A DNA stretch of 64,000 nucleotides from Candidatus Edwardsbacteria bacterium RifOxyA12_full_54_48 (GCA_001777915.1 MFFN01000004.1:1-64000); one strand, 5' to 3'; positions 32,171 to 40,674 are shown, counted from the first letter of the stretch. Notes: generated from the sequence alone by a model not told the origin. Program-made: numbers and translations.

Positions 32171-32863
32171 TCACTCCTCCCGCCTCCGCTGGATGATCCT
32201 GGCCGGCAGGTCCCTCTCGATCCGGCCGTTGTCCAGCATCAGCACCCGGTAGGGCATCTTCTTCACCAGCTCCTGCTCGTGGGTGGCCATCAGCACCGCC
32301 GTCCCCCTGGCGTTGATGTCCTTCAGTATCTGGATGATCTCCAGGGTCCCCTGGGGATCCACGTTCCCGGTGGGCTCGTCGGCCAGCAGGATGAAGGGGT
32401 CGTTGACCAGGGCCCGGGCGATGGCCACCTTCTGCTGCTCTCCGCCCGACATCTGGTGCGGCAGGGAGTGCCGCTTGTGCGACAGCCCCACCTGGTTGAG
32501 GGCCGCCATGGATTTCTTGTGGACCATCCCGTGGGAGGCCCCGGTCACCTCCAGGGCGAAGGCCACGTTCTCGTAGACCGTCCGCTCCGGCAGCAGCTTG
32601 AAATCCTGGAAGATCACCCCCAGCTTCCGCCTCAGCTGGGGTATCTGCCGGCGTTTGATGCAGTCCGAGGCGAAACCGGCCACCTTGATCACCCCCCGGT
32701 CGGGAAACTCCTCCATCATCAACAGGCGCAGGATGGTGCTCTTGCCGGAGCCCGAGGGCCCGATCAGGAAGACGAACTCCCCCTTGTCGATGGTGAAGTT
32801 GATCTCGGCCAGCGCCTGCCAGCTGTTCTGGAAGGTCTTGGATACGTGCAATAATTCTATCAT
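32171..32863 (-). CDS. ftsE: FtsE-type ABC transporter ATPase
   Basis: The 230-residue ATPase should power FtsX, which activates murein hydrolases at the division septum. It has Walker A GPSGSGKST at residues 35-43, signature MSGGEQQKVAIARAL, Walker B FILLADEPTGNVDP and the switch histidine in MATHEQELV. The FtsE-like features are the short length and the KLGVIFQDFKLLPERTVYENVAFALEVTG segment. It lies 17 bp downstream of pdxA. The usual downstream ftsX is missing: the next 266 bp are repeats, followed by an unrelated lipoprotein gene. A LolD-type role cannot be excluded from one subunit. Confidence 0.85.
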   Translation of the reverse strand: MIELLHVSKTFQNSWQALAEINFTIDKGEFVFLIGPSGSGKSTILRLLMMEEFPDRGVIKVAGFASDCIKRRQIPQLRRKLGVIFQDFKLLPERTVYENVAFALEVTGASHGMVHKKSMAALNQVGLSHKRHSLPHQMSGGEQQKVAIARALVNDPFILLADEPTGNVDPQGTLEIIQILKDINARGTAVLMATHEQELVKKMPYRVLMLDNGRIERDLPARIIQRRREE

Positions 32864-32880
32864 GCTCTCATTAATTTATT

Positions 32881-33825
32881 TTATCTTTTTGTTCTTCCCG
32901 CCAGCCGGGCCGCCAGCAGCACCGCTTTGACCATCGGCTCCGGGTCGGCCTGGTTCTTCCAGGCGATATCCCCGGCCGTCCCGTGGTCCGGCGAGGTCCG
33001 GATGAACGGCAGGCCCAGGGTGATGTTGGTGGCCCCGCCCAGGACCTTCAGGGGCAGCAGCCCCTGGTCGTGATACATGGCCAGCAGGGCGTCGACCTTC
33101 CCCTCCTGGCACCATCTGAACCCGGCCTCGGCCGACACCGGCCCGGCGGCATCGATGCCCGCCTTCGCCGCCCGGGCCACCGCCGGGGAGATGACGGCCA
33201 TCTCCTCCCGGCCCAGCAGGCCCTGCTCACCGGCATGGGGATTGAGCCCCAGCACCGCGATCCGGGGCCTTTTGATGCCCCACATTTTTTTCAGGGCGGC
33301 GTCGGTCAGTGACAATTTATCCATTATCAACTGTCTGGTGATCAGTCCGGGAACCCTGGCCAGCGGCTGGTGGATGGTGGCCAGGGTCACCCTGAGCTTT
33401 CCGGCGGCGAACATCATGGCGCAGGGGCCCGAGCCGCACAGCTGGGCCAGCAGTTCGGTGTGGGCGGTCTGTTCATAGCCCGCCAGAGACAGGGCTTTCT
33501 TGGAGATGGGGGCGGTGGCCATCCCGGAGACGGCGTTGTCCAGGGCCATCACCGCGGCGGAGATGATTGATTCGGCCGCCATCCTCCCGGTCTGGGCGCT
33601 CTCCCGGCCCGGCCCGATGTTGAACCTGGGGCAGTAGATGTCGTGCACCGGGACATCTGTGAGCTTCAGCCCGAAGACCCCGGCAAATTCCTGCCACAGG
33701 TCCCTCGGGCCCACCAGCACCGGCTGGCAGGCCCGTCTGACCCGGCTGTCCAGGGCCGCTTTCAGGGCCACCTCCGGGCCGATCCCGGACGGGTCCCCCA
33801 TGGTTATGGCTATTCTGGGTTTCAT
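32881..33825 (-). CDS. pdxA: 4-hydroxythreonine-4-phosphate dehydrogenase
   Basis: Oxidises and decarboxylates 4-phosphohydroxy-threonine in the deoxyxylulose-5-phosphate-dependent route to pyridoxal phosphate. Family features over 314 residues: ITMGDPSGIGPEVALKA at the N-terminus, GMATAPISKKAL, AGYEQTAHTELLAQLCG, TIHQPLARVPGLI (metal-binding histidine region), LGLNPHAGEQG and ALLAMYHDQGLLPLKVLG. Length is normal. No pdxJ is visible in the window. It is followed closely by ftsE. Confidence 0.93.
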   Translation of the reverse strand: MKPRIAITMGDPSGIGPEVALKAALDSRVRRACQPVLVGPRDLWQEFAGVFGLKLTDVPVHDIYCPRFNIGPGRESAQTGRMAAESIISAAVMALDNAVSGMATAPISKKALSLAGYEQTAHTELLAQLCGSGPCAMMFAAGKLRVTLATIHQPLARVPGLITRQLIMDKLSLTDAALKKMWGIKRPRIAVLGLNPHAGEQGLLGREEMAVISPAVARAAKAGIDAAGPVSAEAGFRWCQEGKVDALLAMYHDQGLLPLKVLGGATNITLGLPFIRTSPDHGTAGDIAWKNQADPEPMVKAVLLAARLAGRTKR

Positions 33826-34083
33826 GCTTATCTATATTTTCCTTCTCACACTATGACACAAAGTTTTTCATTCGCGGGTCATTCCCGGCCCGATCGGGGA
33901 TCCACGCCTTTTATAAATATTTTCCCTCTATCTCTCATATACCTTTCCCACCTTTCAAACATCGCCCGACAGCCTGAATAACCTCTCAAACTATTCGAAC
34001 ATTGCCCGGCACAATATCAGACTCCTCAAACCTTTTCCCCCATCTTTCAACCGCTGCCCGGCACAATGTCCGGCTACTCAAAC
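33826..34083. repeat. Spacer with three 40-bp repeats that reach into the fmdB 3' end
   Basis: Units at 33952-33991, 33992-34031 and 34044-34083 share the pattern CTTTCAAAC...TGCCCGGCACAAT...CTCAAAC; the first two abut and the third follows after 12 bases. The last overlaps the final codons and the stop of the zinc-ribbon gene. A GTCATTCCCGGCCCGATCGGGGATCC element lies at about 33880-33903 (split arms GTCATTCCC and GGGGATCC). Confidence 0.75.
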
Positions 34084-34427
34084 GTTTCTTCCGGGCCGTT
34101 GCTTTTATTTGTTTCCTCCTCCATGGTCTGGTCCACCATCTCATCGAACCCCTCCCCGGCCTCGTCCCCCAGCTCTTTTCCCATTTTTTTGGCCCACCTG
34201 GCCACCGCCGAGGGATCGTTCTCGTCCAGCCCGGTGATGCAGGAGGGGTCGGCCAGCTTCTCCATCCGCCTTTCCTCTGACTGCGGGGTCCGGAAGCGGG
34301 ACATCATCCGCTCCAGCTTGTCGCTGCCGCAGTTGGGGCACTTGGGCCGGCCGTAGCTGGAGGGATTCAGTATCAGCAGGCTGAAGCTCTTTTTACAATC
34401 GAGACACTGGTATTCGTATATCGGCAT
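34074..34427 (-). CDS. FmdB-family zinc ribbon protein
   Basis: The N-terminal 45 residues form a zinc ribbon of the FmdB type: MPIYEYQCLDCKKSFSLL with Cys8 and Cys11, and PKCPNCGSD with Cys31 and Cys34. The other 70 residues are acidic and probably disordered. Members of the family are thought to be small regulators or RNA/DNA-associated factors, but no clear function is known. The gene lies three bases after the TPR gene and is likely co-transcribed with it. The TAG stop and last codons lie in a 40-bp repeat unit, so the C-terminus may have been remodelled by the repeat. Confidence 0.85.
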   Translation of the reverse strand: MPIYEYQCLDCKKSFSLLILNPSSYGRPKCPNCGSDKLERMMSRFRTPQSEERRMEKLADPSCITGLDENDPSAVARWAKKMGKELGDEAGEGFDEMVDQTMEEETNKSNGPEETFE

Positions 34428-34430
34428 ATT

Positions 34431-35918
34431 TCACTTTTCCTTTGGCCGGGAGCTTTCCCATTTTTCCACGATCTGGGAGATGATCTTGTTCTTGGTCAAA
34501 AAGCCCCTTCGCTCCTGTTCATCATTGATGTTCCGGGCCTTGGCCTGCACTTCGTTGTAGGCCAGTTCCAGATATTTCCCGGATTCCTCAGGCTTGCCCA
34601 TCCGCTCCAATATCAGGCAGTGGGTGAAATAGCTGTTCTCCTTATAGACCTCAAAAAGCTCCTGCTTGGCTATCATTTCTATGGCCCGGTCGGAATGTTC
34701 AAAGGCCTGGTCCATTTCCCCGATATCGTAATAAATGTCGGCCAGCGAGGAGTAGAGCGTGACCATCTGGCTGTGGTTGCCCGAGTCATTGATGACCTTC
34801 AGGGCCTCCTGGCCCACGGCCTTGGCCCCCGGATAATCATTCAGGTTCTGGAGGTATCCTATCTTTTGGGTCAAAAAGTGCCCGTAGTAGCTGCGGCTGT
34901 TTATTCTCAGGCCTATCTCCAGCGCCCGGTCGATGTACTCCACCGCCCGGCGGTAGTCGTCGGTGATGGCATACAGCGTGGCCAGGTTGCCCAGCTTCCG
35001 CATCTGCCCGTCCTGGTTGCCGGTGGCGGTGTCTATCCTCAGGGCCTTTTCGAAATAGACCATGGCCTGGTCGTGCTTTCCCATCGAGCCCAGCATCACC
35101 GCTATGTTGTTCAGCTTGGATGCCTGGCCGGTCAGGTTGCCCAGCATCTCGTCCAGCTTGATTCCCTGGCTGTAATGCTCCATGGCCTTGGAGTAATCTG
35201 CCCGGCGGAACATGATGGCCCCCAGGTTATTGTGCAGGGTGCTCTGCTTGGCCAGGTCGCCGATGCGGCGGCAGATGGCCAGGGCCGCCAGATAGTTCTC
35301 CTGCGCTTTTTCCATTTCGTCGGTGGCCAGCAGCACGTTGGCGGTATTGGTCAGCACCCCCGCCATGGAGCGGTCCTCGCGTTCGGTCTCGAATATCAGC
35401 CGGGCCTGATCCAGGCGTGTCAGCGCCTCCTGAAAAAGTCCCATCTTCCATTGTATCAGCCCCGAATTGGCCAGGGAATTGCCCCAGCCGATCCGGTCGC
35501 CCCGGGACCGGTAGATCCCGGAGGCCAGTTCCCTGAATTCCAGCGCTTTTGGGTAGTTGGAAAGGCTTTGGTAGGCCTGCGACAGCTGCCCGTAGATCTC
35601 GGCCATTTTTGTATCATCCCTGTCCTGCCGGCACAGCTGCAGGGCCTCTTCGGAAAGCTCCAGCGCCCGGGCGTATTCACCGGAGAAGATGCAGACCTGT
35701 GAATTGTAGAGCCGGTCGCTGATGCCGTAGCGGGGGTGGTTCCGGGCCAGGGCGGAAATTTTGCCGGCGATCTCCCGGCTGCGGGCCCGGTCCCCGGCCA
35801 CGTCGCATACCTCCCACTGCCTCTGCCAGATGACAAAGGGGATCGAGGCGGAGAGCTCTTCGGCGGTCCCCGATCCCCCCCGGTTGGTTTTTATCCAGTT
35901 CACTGCTCCGCTTCTCAT
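34431..35918 (-). CDS. TPR-repeat protein, tandem paralogue 1
   Basis: A soluble 495-residue protein made mostly of about nine tetratricopeptide repeats of the Rapsyn/GPSM type (for example YQSLSNYPKALEFRELASGIYRSRGDR and NLGAIMFRRADYSKAMEHYSQGIKL). It has a distinctive N-terminal segment, SIPFVIWQRQWEVCDVAGDRARSREIAGKISALARNHP, which recurs in the gene immediately upstream. There is no catalytic domain or signal peptide, so it should be a cytoplasmic scaffold, perhaps a partner of a kinase or regulator. It ends three bases before the zinc ribbon gene. Some of these proteins serve as sensors in signalling, but no partner is adjacent. Confidence 0.85.
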   Translation of the reverse strand: MRSGAVNWIKTNRGGSGTAEELSASIPFVIWQRQWEVCDVAGDRARSREIAGKISALARNHPRYGISDRLYNSQVCIFSGEYARALELSEEALQLCRQDRDDTKMAEIYGQLSQAYQSLSNYPKALEFRELASGIYRSRGDRIGWGNSLANSGLIQWKMGLFQEALTRLDQARLIFETEREDRSMAGVLTNTANVLLATDEMEKAQENYLAALAICRRIGDLAKQSTLHNNLGAIMFRRADYSKAMEHYSQGIKLDEMLGNLTGQASKLNNIAVMLGSMGKHDQAMVYFEKALRIDTATGNQDGQMRKLGNLATLYAITDDYRRAVEYIDRALEIGLRINSRSYYGHFLTQKIGYLQNLNDYPGAKAVGQEALKVINDSGNHSQMVTLYSSLADIYYDIGEMDQAFEHSDRAIEMIAKQELFEVYKENSYFTHCLILERMGKPEESGKYLELAYNEVQAKARNINDEQERRGFLTKNKIISQIVEKWESSRPKEK

Positions 35919-35990
35919 CGGGTTTCCGCTGATCGGTTATTGCGGTTCGGCATCATCGGTCCGGCTCTTTCATCGCCATGACATATTCGA

Positions 35991-37490
35991 TCATAGGTCG
36001 GCTTGTCCTGCTCGGCTCTTCTCCAGTTCCCCCCACTCCCGGATGATGGTCTGATTGGATTTATTATTATTATAGAATTTCTCCAGTTCCCGGGGGTCAT
36101 TTATGTCCCGGGCCTTTTTTTGCACCTCCTGATACGCCATTTTCAGAAATTCCCGGGACTGCTGTCGGTTGCCCATCTTCCCCAGGATCAGGTGCCGCCG
36201 GTAGTACATCTTCTCCAGGGCCACCTCGAAGGTGGAATGCTTGGTTATCAATTCCATCGCCTGGTCGGAATACTCCAGGGCCTTGGCCGGCTGGCCCATG
36301 GCGTCGTAAAGATCGGCCATGTTGGACAGCCCCATGCTCAGTACCGAATTGCTGTCGATCTCCCGGGCCAGGGCGATGCCCTCCAGCCCGTAGGCGACCG
36401 CTTCCTGATATTTCTTCATCCAAATGCACAGCAGGACATTTCTGATCAGTGCGTGGGCCAGATAGCCCTTGGAATTTATCTGCCGGCTCAGGTCGACCGA
36501 CCTCTGGCTGCAGTCGAAGGATTTTTGGAAATCCTCCTTCATGGCCCACAGGTCGGCGATGTTGTTCAGCTTGGAGATCTGCCCGTTGAGGTTGCCGGTC
36601 GAGACATCTATTTCCAGCGCCCTTTTCATGTATTCCAGCGATTGGTCATAATCGCCCAGGGTCCCCTGGAGCACCCCGATATTGTTCAGTTTTGTCGCCT
36701 GGGAGGTGATATCCCCAATGGTCCGGTCGATCTTCAGACCTTCTTGAAGCCTAACCAGGGCCTCCTGATACCGGCCCTTTCTTATCAATATGGCCCCCAA
36801 ATTGTTCAAAATGTTGCTCTGCTTTTGGATATCACCCAATTGCCGGGCCTGGACCAGGGCTTCCTGGTAAAGATCATAGGCTTGGTCCGCTTGGTCTGTA
36901 CGCAACATGGCCCCGGCCACATTGGCTTTATTGGTGGCCATCTTCCGGATATCGTTGAATTTTTGGTAAACGGACATGGCCTGGCGGTAAAAGTCCATAG
37001 CCTTTTGGTTATCTCCCATCCGCCAGTAGGCCAGCCCGATATCTCCTTTGACATCGCCCGCTCTCACTTCCATCCCCAACGATTGGTAGATGGCCAGGGC
37101 CTCCAGCCGGTGCTCGATGGCCTTGGGGTAATCGGACAGATTGTAGCAGGCCTCGCCCATCAGGCTGTACATCAGGGCGGTTTTTTCCCGCTCCCCATTT
37201 TCCATTGCCAGTTCCAATCCCTTCCGGGATAATTCCAGCGATTCAGGGTATCGGGCCTGGTATTTGGCTATGACGCATCGATAATGCCAGGCGTCTATCT
37301 GGTAGGCTGGGTTTTTCTCGGACAGCCGGTCCACCCGCCGGGATATCTCTTCGGATATTCTCCGGTTGGCTATTATATCGCAGACCTCCCACTGCCGCTG
37401 CCAGACGGCAAAGGGAAGGCCCTGCTCCAGGCGGCCTCCGGCCCCGGCCTCCCTGATGTTTCTTATGATCCAGTCGCCGAGTCTGCTCAT
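35991..37490 (-). CDS. TPR-repeat protein, tandem paralogue 2
   Basis: The same architecture as its neighbour: residues 1-60 contain LPFAVWQRQWEVCDIIANRRISEEISRRVDRLSEKNP, then about ten TPR units with conserved N-G-I/Y-A spacing (for instance NLGAILIRKGRYQEALVRLQEGLKIDRTIGD). The open frame extends far upstream but only through the antisense-like shadow of the permease gene, so I start at the ATG at 37490 (MSRLGDWIIRNIREAG), which overlaps the permease stop by four bases. The product is 499 residues. A third relative lies at 62366-63760. Confidence 0.87.
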   Translation of the reverse strand: MSRLGDWIIRNIREAGAGGRLEQGLPFAVWQRQWEVCDIIANRRISEEISRRVDRLSEKNPAYQIDAWHYRCVIAKYQARYPESLELSRKGLELAMENGEREKTALMYSLMGEACYNLSDYPKAIEHRLEALAIYQSLGMEVRAGDVKGDIGLAYWRMGDNQKAMDFYRQAMSVYQKFNDIRKMATNKANVAGAMLRTDQADQAYDLYQEALVQARQLGDIQKQSNILNNLGAILIRKGRYQEALVRLQEGLKIDRTIGDITSQATKLNNIGVLQGTLGDYDQSLEYMKRALEIDVSTGNLNGQISKLNNIADLWAMKEDFQKSFDCSQRSVDLSRQINSKGYLAHALIRNVLLCIWMKKYQEAVAYGLEGIALAREIDSNSVLSMGLSNMADLYDAMGQPAKALEYSDQAMELITKHSTFEVALEKMYYRRHLILGKMGNRQQSREFLKMAYQEVQKKARDINDPRELEKFYNNNKSNQTIIREWGELEKSRAGQADL

Positions 37491-37846
37491 TTGGCCAGGA
37501 TCATTTTTACCGCGATAGCCAGCAGGAACACCCCGAATGAGCGCTGCAGCCAGACCCCGGAGATCTTCTCGGCCAGCACCGCCCCCAGCAGCCCGCCGAA
37601 GAAAAAGCACACCGCCATCACCGCCGCCGCCCTGACATCGACATGCCCGGCCGAATAATAACGCCAGGCCGCCAGCAGCCCTATGGGAAGCAGCAAAGTG
37701 GCCAGCGAGGTGCCCTGGGCCTGGTGCTGGGAAAATTTGAACAATATCACCAGCGCCGGCACGATCACCACCGCCCCGCCGATGCCGAACAGTCCGCTGA
37801 CCGTCCCGGCCAGGGCCCCCAATAACGCATATCCCAGCCAAACCAT
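37487..37846 (-). CDS. Half-size TauE/SafE (TSUP) family permease
   Basis: A polytopic membrane protein of 119 residues with four hydrophobic helices. The N-terminal helix pair LLGALAGTVSGLFGIGGAVVIVPALV carries the TSUP signature G-x-G-G-G-x-x-x-P-like loop, and AQGTSLATLLLPIGLLAAWRYYSAGHVD follows. Full-length family members have seven or eight helices in two repeats; this is one repeat, which is a known half-size type that probably dimerises. Such proteins export sulfite, sulfonates or organic acids; the substrate here is unknown. It abuts nnr upstream and overlaps the TPR gene by four bases downstream. Confidence 0.8.
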   Translation of the reverse strand: MVWLGYALLGALAGTVSGLFGIGGAVVIVPALVILFKFSQHQAQGTSLATLLLPIGLLAAWRYYSAGHVDVRAAAVMAVCFFFGGLLGAVLAEKISGVWLQRSFGVFLLAIAVKMILAK

Positions 37847-39409
37847 CTAGCTATCCTCCATTATTTTTTTAAAAGCCCGGGGGAAATGATCGATGATGTC
37901 CCCGGCCAGCAGGCAGTATTCTGTCTTGTCTGCGGCCGCCAGGTCCCCGGCCAGGCCGTGCAGGTAGACCCCCAGCACCGCCGCCCTTTCTGCCGACAGC
38001 CCCTGGGCCAGCAGCCCGCCGATCAGCCCGGCCAGCACATCCCCCGACCCGGCGGTGGCCATGCCGCTGTTGCCGGTGGAGTTGATCCAGGCCCTCCCCT
38101 CCGGCCGGGCGGTGACGGTGGGGGCCCCCTTCAGCACTACTGTCTGGTTGAACCTCCTGGCCGCCTCCAGGGCGTATTTGAGAGGCTGGCGCTTTATCGG
38201 GGAGATGTCGGTTTTCAACAGCCGCGACAATTCCCCGTAGTGGGGGGTCAGGACCAGGTTTGCGGCGGACCCCAGCAGCTCCGGCCGGGCGGCCAGGGCG
38301 TTCAGCCCGTCGGCGTCCAATACTGCCGGGATCTTGATGGACTTGACCGCTGTCCGCACCAGTTCCGCGGTCTCGGGATGGCCGGACAGGCCGGGGCCGA
38401 TGACCATCGAGTCGGCCTGTCCGGCCAGCTTGATGATCCTTTCCCCGGCCGCCAGCGACAGGGTCCGGTTTCTGGTCTCCGGCAGCGGCTTGGTGATGAC
38501 CTCGGTCAGCTTGGCCTCCATGATATCGTTCAGGCTCTCTGGGATCCCCAGGCAGACCAGCCCGGCCCCGGAACGCATGGCCGAGGTCGATGCCAGGCTG
38601 GCCGCTCCGGTCATGCCGGCCGAGCCGGCCAGCACCAGCACCGTTCCGCAGCTGCCCTTGTGGGCATCGGGTTCTCTGGCCGGCATCCAGCCTTTTATTG
38701 CCGGGCCCCGAGCCAGCCGGATATTCGGTTTTTGTTCCGCAAGGCATTTTTCGGGAAAGCCGATATCGGCCACGATCACTTTTCCGGCCAGCGTTTTTCC
38801 CGGATGAAACAGCAGACCGGTCTTAATAAGACCCATGGTGACCGTGACCCTTGCCCTGATGGCCGGGCCGGCCGCCTGGCCGGTCTCGCCGTCCACCCCC
38901 GAGGGAATGTCGGCCGCCAGCACCGGCCGGCCCGAGGCATTGACGGCTTCTATGACCGCTGCCACATTTTTGTCGACCGGCCCCTTGAATCCCGTGCCGA
39001 ATATGGCATCGACCACCAGATGGGAACCGGCCAGTTCTTTTTTCAGGGAGGCCGGCCCAGCGGCTGAAACCATCTCCCGGATTTTCAGCCCGCCCTTGTT
39101 AAGTTTTTTGGCCTGGCTGAGGGCTTCTCCCTTGACCGCGCCGATCCGGCCCAGCAAAAAAACCGTGGTCCGGAAATCTTTTTCCGCCAGCATCCTGGCG
39201 GCGGCGAAGCCGTCTCCCCCGTTGTTTCCCTTGCCGCAGATGACGGCGATCCTCCGCCGGTCCCCCGGCTTTCCCGCCCCCAGCATGGCCTGGGCCTGGT
39301 CGGCCAGGGCCCGGCCGGCGTTCTCCATCAGGGTCTGGCCGGAGATTTTATATTTCCTGATGGCCCGGGCGTCTATCTCCCGCATCTGCTGGGGGGTGAC
39401 TACGAACAT
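37847..39409 (-). CDS. nnr: Bifunctional NAD(P)H-hydrate epimerase / ADP-dependent dehydratase
   Basis: Repairs hydrated NADH and NADPH. The N-terminal 215 residues are the epimerase (YjeF_N) with ICGKGNNGGDGFAAARML and LVVDAIFGTGFKGPVD; the C-terminal 300 residues are the ribokinase-like dehydratase with GSAGMTGAASLAS, SMVIGPGLSG, ILDADGLNA-type PAVLDADGLNALA, VLTPHYGELSRLL, and NSTGNSGMATAGSGDVLAGLIGGL. Length of 520 is standard for the fused form. It heads a minus-strand string with the permease and TPR genes. Confidence 0.95.
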   Translation of the reverse strand: MFVVTPQQMREIDARAIRKYKISGQTLMENAGRALADQAQAMLGAGKPGDRRRIAVICGKGNNGGDGFAAARMLAEKDFRTTVFLLGRIGAVKGEALSQAKKLNKGGLKIREMVSAAGPASLKKELAGSHLVVDAIFGTGFKGPVDKNVAAVIEAVNASGRPVLAADIPSGVDGETGQAAGPAIRARVTVTMGLIKTGLLFHPGKTLAGKVIVADIGFPEKCLAEQKPNIRLARGPAIKGWMPAREPDAHKGSCGTVLVLAGSAGMTGAASLASTSAMRSGAGLVCLGIPESLNDIMEAKLTEVITKPLPETRNRTLSLAAGERIIKLAGQADSMVIGPGLSGHPETAELVRTAVKSIKIPAVLDADGLNALAARPELLGSAANLVLTPHYGELSRLLKTDISPIKRQPLKYALEAARRFNQTVVLKGAPTVTARPEGRAWINSTGNSGMATAGSGDVLAGLIGGLLAQGLSAERAAVLGVYLHGLAGDLAAADKTEYCLLAGDIIDHFPRAFKKIMEDS

Positions 39410-39505
39410 TTCAGTTCCTCCTTATTACCTGCCCACTAAAGGCACTAAAAAATGATGGGTTGGGCATCACCAACGCCTCTCCCTGCCTGATATTCCTTGC
39501 AGGAC

Positions 39506-40519
39506 TTACTTTCCGCTCAGTTTTGTGCAAGCAACATCGACCAGTCTTACAAACTCGCGCGCATCTGTGAAGTAGTTTCGGAAAGCCAAGCGAACATCCT
39601 CGCTCGTGTCAGCACGGACTAGCACTATGTCGCGATCAGGCATTTGCTTTTCAAGTTGGAATAGAGCGCTTAGTGCGTCAGTTGCATCCCTGAAACTGCG
39701 GACCTCTAGCTCACCTACTTTTGAGAAAATGAGTATTGAATTCCGTTTGTCAGTGACGTCACTCTTCGCTCTATTAAGCCCTCTGAGTGTCTGCATGAGA
39801 TGGAGTTCAGCATCAAGCAACAAGAACTCATCTAAAATCTCTCGATCTGATGCATTGGGGAAGGAAGCCGTTTGCTGTTCGTGAGCACGGGCAAGTAACT
39901 CGCTTGCTAAAGCCATTGCCCGCTCGTAACGTGTGTCTCCACGCTGAAACTTAGGCTGACTCTTGGTGATGAAACCAATAACCTCAACAGCAGTGGCCCA
40001 AGCGTGTTGAACCAAAGTACGGTACTGAATCTCGATGTAAAGGCCGGCAAGAGCTTTCCCGGCTTCAGAGTTGACGTCGTATTCATATACGTCATGAATA
40101 CCACGATACCCAGTTTCTTTCGGACGCTTAATGTAATCGTACTTATCTGGCTCGTTGCGGAGTTTGTGATTGAATCTTGCTTTATGAAATTTTAACCGAA
40201 AGGCTTTCAGATCTTTGATTGAGCGAAAAATCAGTCGACACCCTGCGACATCATCCATTCTCGCAAGTTGCATCCCCGGCAACCGTGTTAGCTTGTCGTA
40301 AATCGTCGTCCTTCGTTTGTGGCGTTGGGCGACAGATACTTTCGTGCCCCGTGTGCGATTTCTAAGAATCGCTTGAAACGTATTCAGAACACCGCGATGC
40401 GCTGCTCGCCACGCTTCAATGACGCGTAAATCATCCGCGGTTGCGGTATCCTGCCGAATTCGCTCACCCGCAAGAGTTACCCTTGATTTAGACCCTCCAG
40501 GAAAGGTGGGTTCAGTCAC
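39506..40519 (-). CDS. RelA/SpoT-type nucleotidyltransferase domain protein (small alarmone synthetase or toxSAS-like)
   Basis: Transfers pyrophosphate to a nucleotide in family members; here product is unknown. The synthetase fold is visible: RLPGMQLARMDDVAGCRLIFRSIKDLK (about residues 80-106), YRGIHDVYEYDV, and the catalytic strand LYIEIQYRTLVQHAWATAVEVIG. There is no HD hydrolase, TGS or ACT domain, so it is single-function. The start is the GTG at 40519, preceded by a GGAGG ribosome binding site; the open frame runs a little further up only through TTG. Base composition is clearly more AT-rich than the neighbours and codon use differs, suggesting transfer. The C-terminal 130 residues (EFLLLDAELHLMQTLRGLNRAKSDV...) are helical and would hold a specificity or neutralisation region. 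No adjacent antitoxin ORF is visible. Confidence 0.83.
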   Translation of the reverse strand: MTEPTFPGGSKSRVTLAGERIRQDTATADDLRVIEAWRAAHRGVLNTFQAILRNRTRGTKVSVAQRHKRRTTIYDKLTRLPGMQLARMDDVAGCRLIFRSIKDLKAFRLKFHKARFNHKLRNEPDKYDYIKRPKETGYRGIHDVYEYDVNSEAGKALAGLYIEIQYRTLVQHAWATAVEVIGFITKSQPKFQRGDTRYERAMALASELLARAHEQQTASFPNASDREILDEFLLLDAELHLMQTLRGLNRAKSDVTDKRNSILIFSKVGELEVRSFRDATDALSALFQLEKQMPDRDIVLVRADTSEDVRLAFRNYFTDAREFVRLVDVACTKLSGK

Positions 40520-40674
40520 TTGTATCCTCCAAATGATGCGCAACAGTTATTTTATTCTTTATCAGTCATTTCACAACATTGAATAATTTTATACAATAAT
40601 TACTACAAAAACAATTTCCATCTATACCTTAAAATATTTCGCACTTTTCGTGTATTTCGTGGGCAACTCCCGTA

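Noticed and set aside
34620-35702. 360-codon plus-strand open frame across TPR gene 1, and a similar one at 36003-37232
   Set aside because: Antisense shadows of the TPR repeats; they repeat because the TPR genes do.
37491-37841. Upstream extension of TPR paralogue 2 giving 616 residues
   Set aside because: The extra 117 residues are the out-of-frame reading of the permease gene and are Gly/Arg/Ala low complexity; the ATG at 37490 with the four-base overlap is better.
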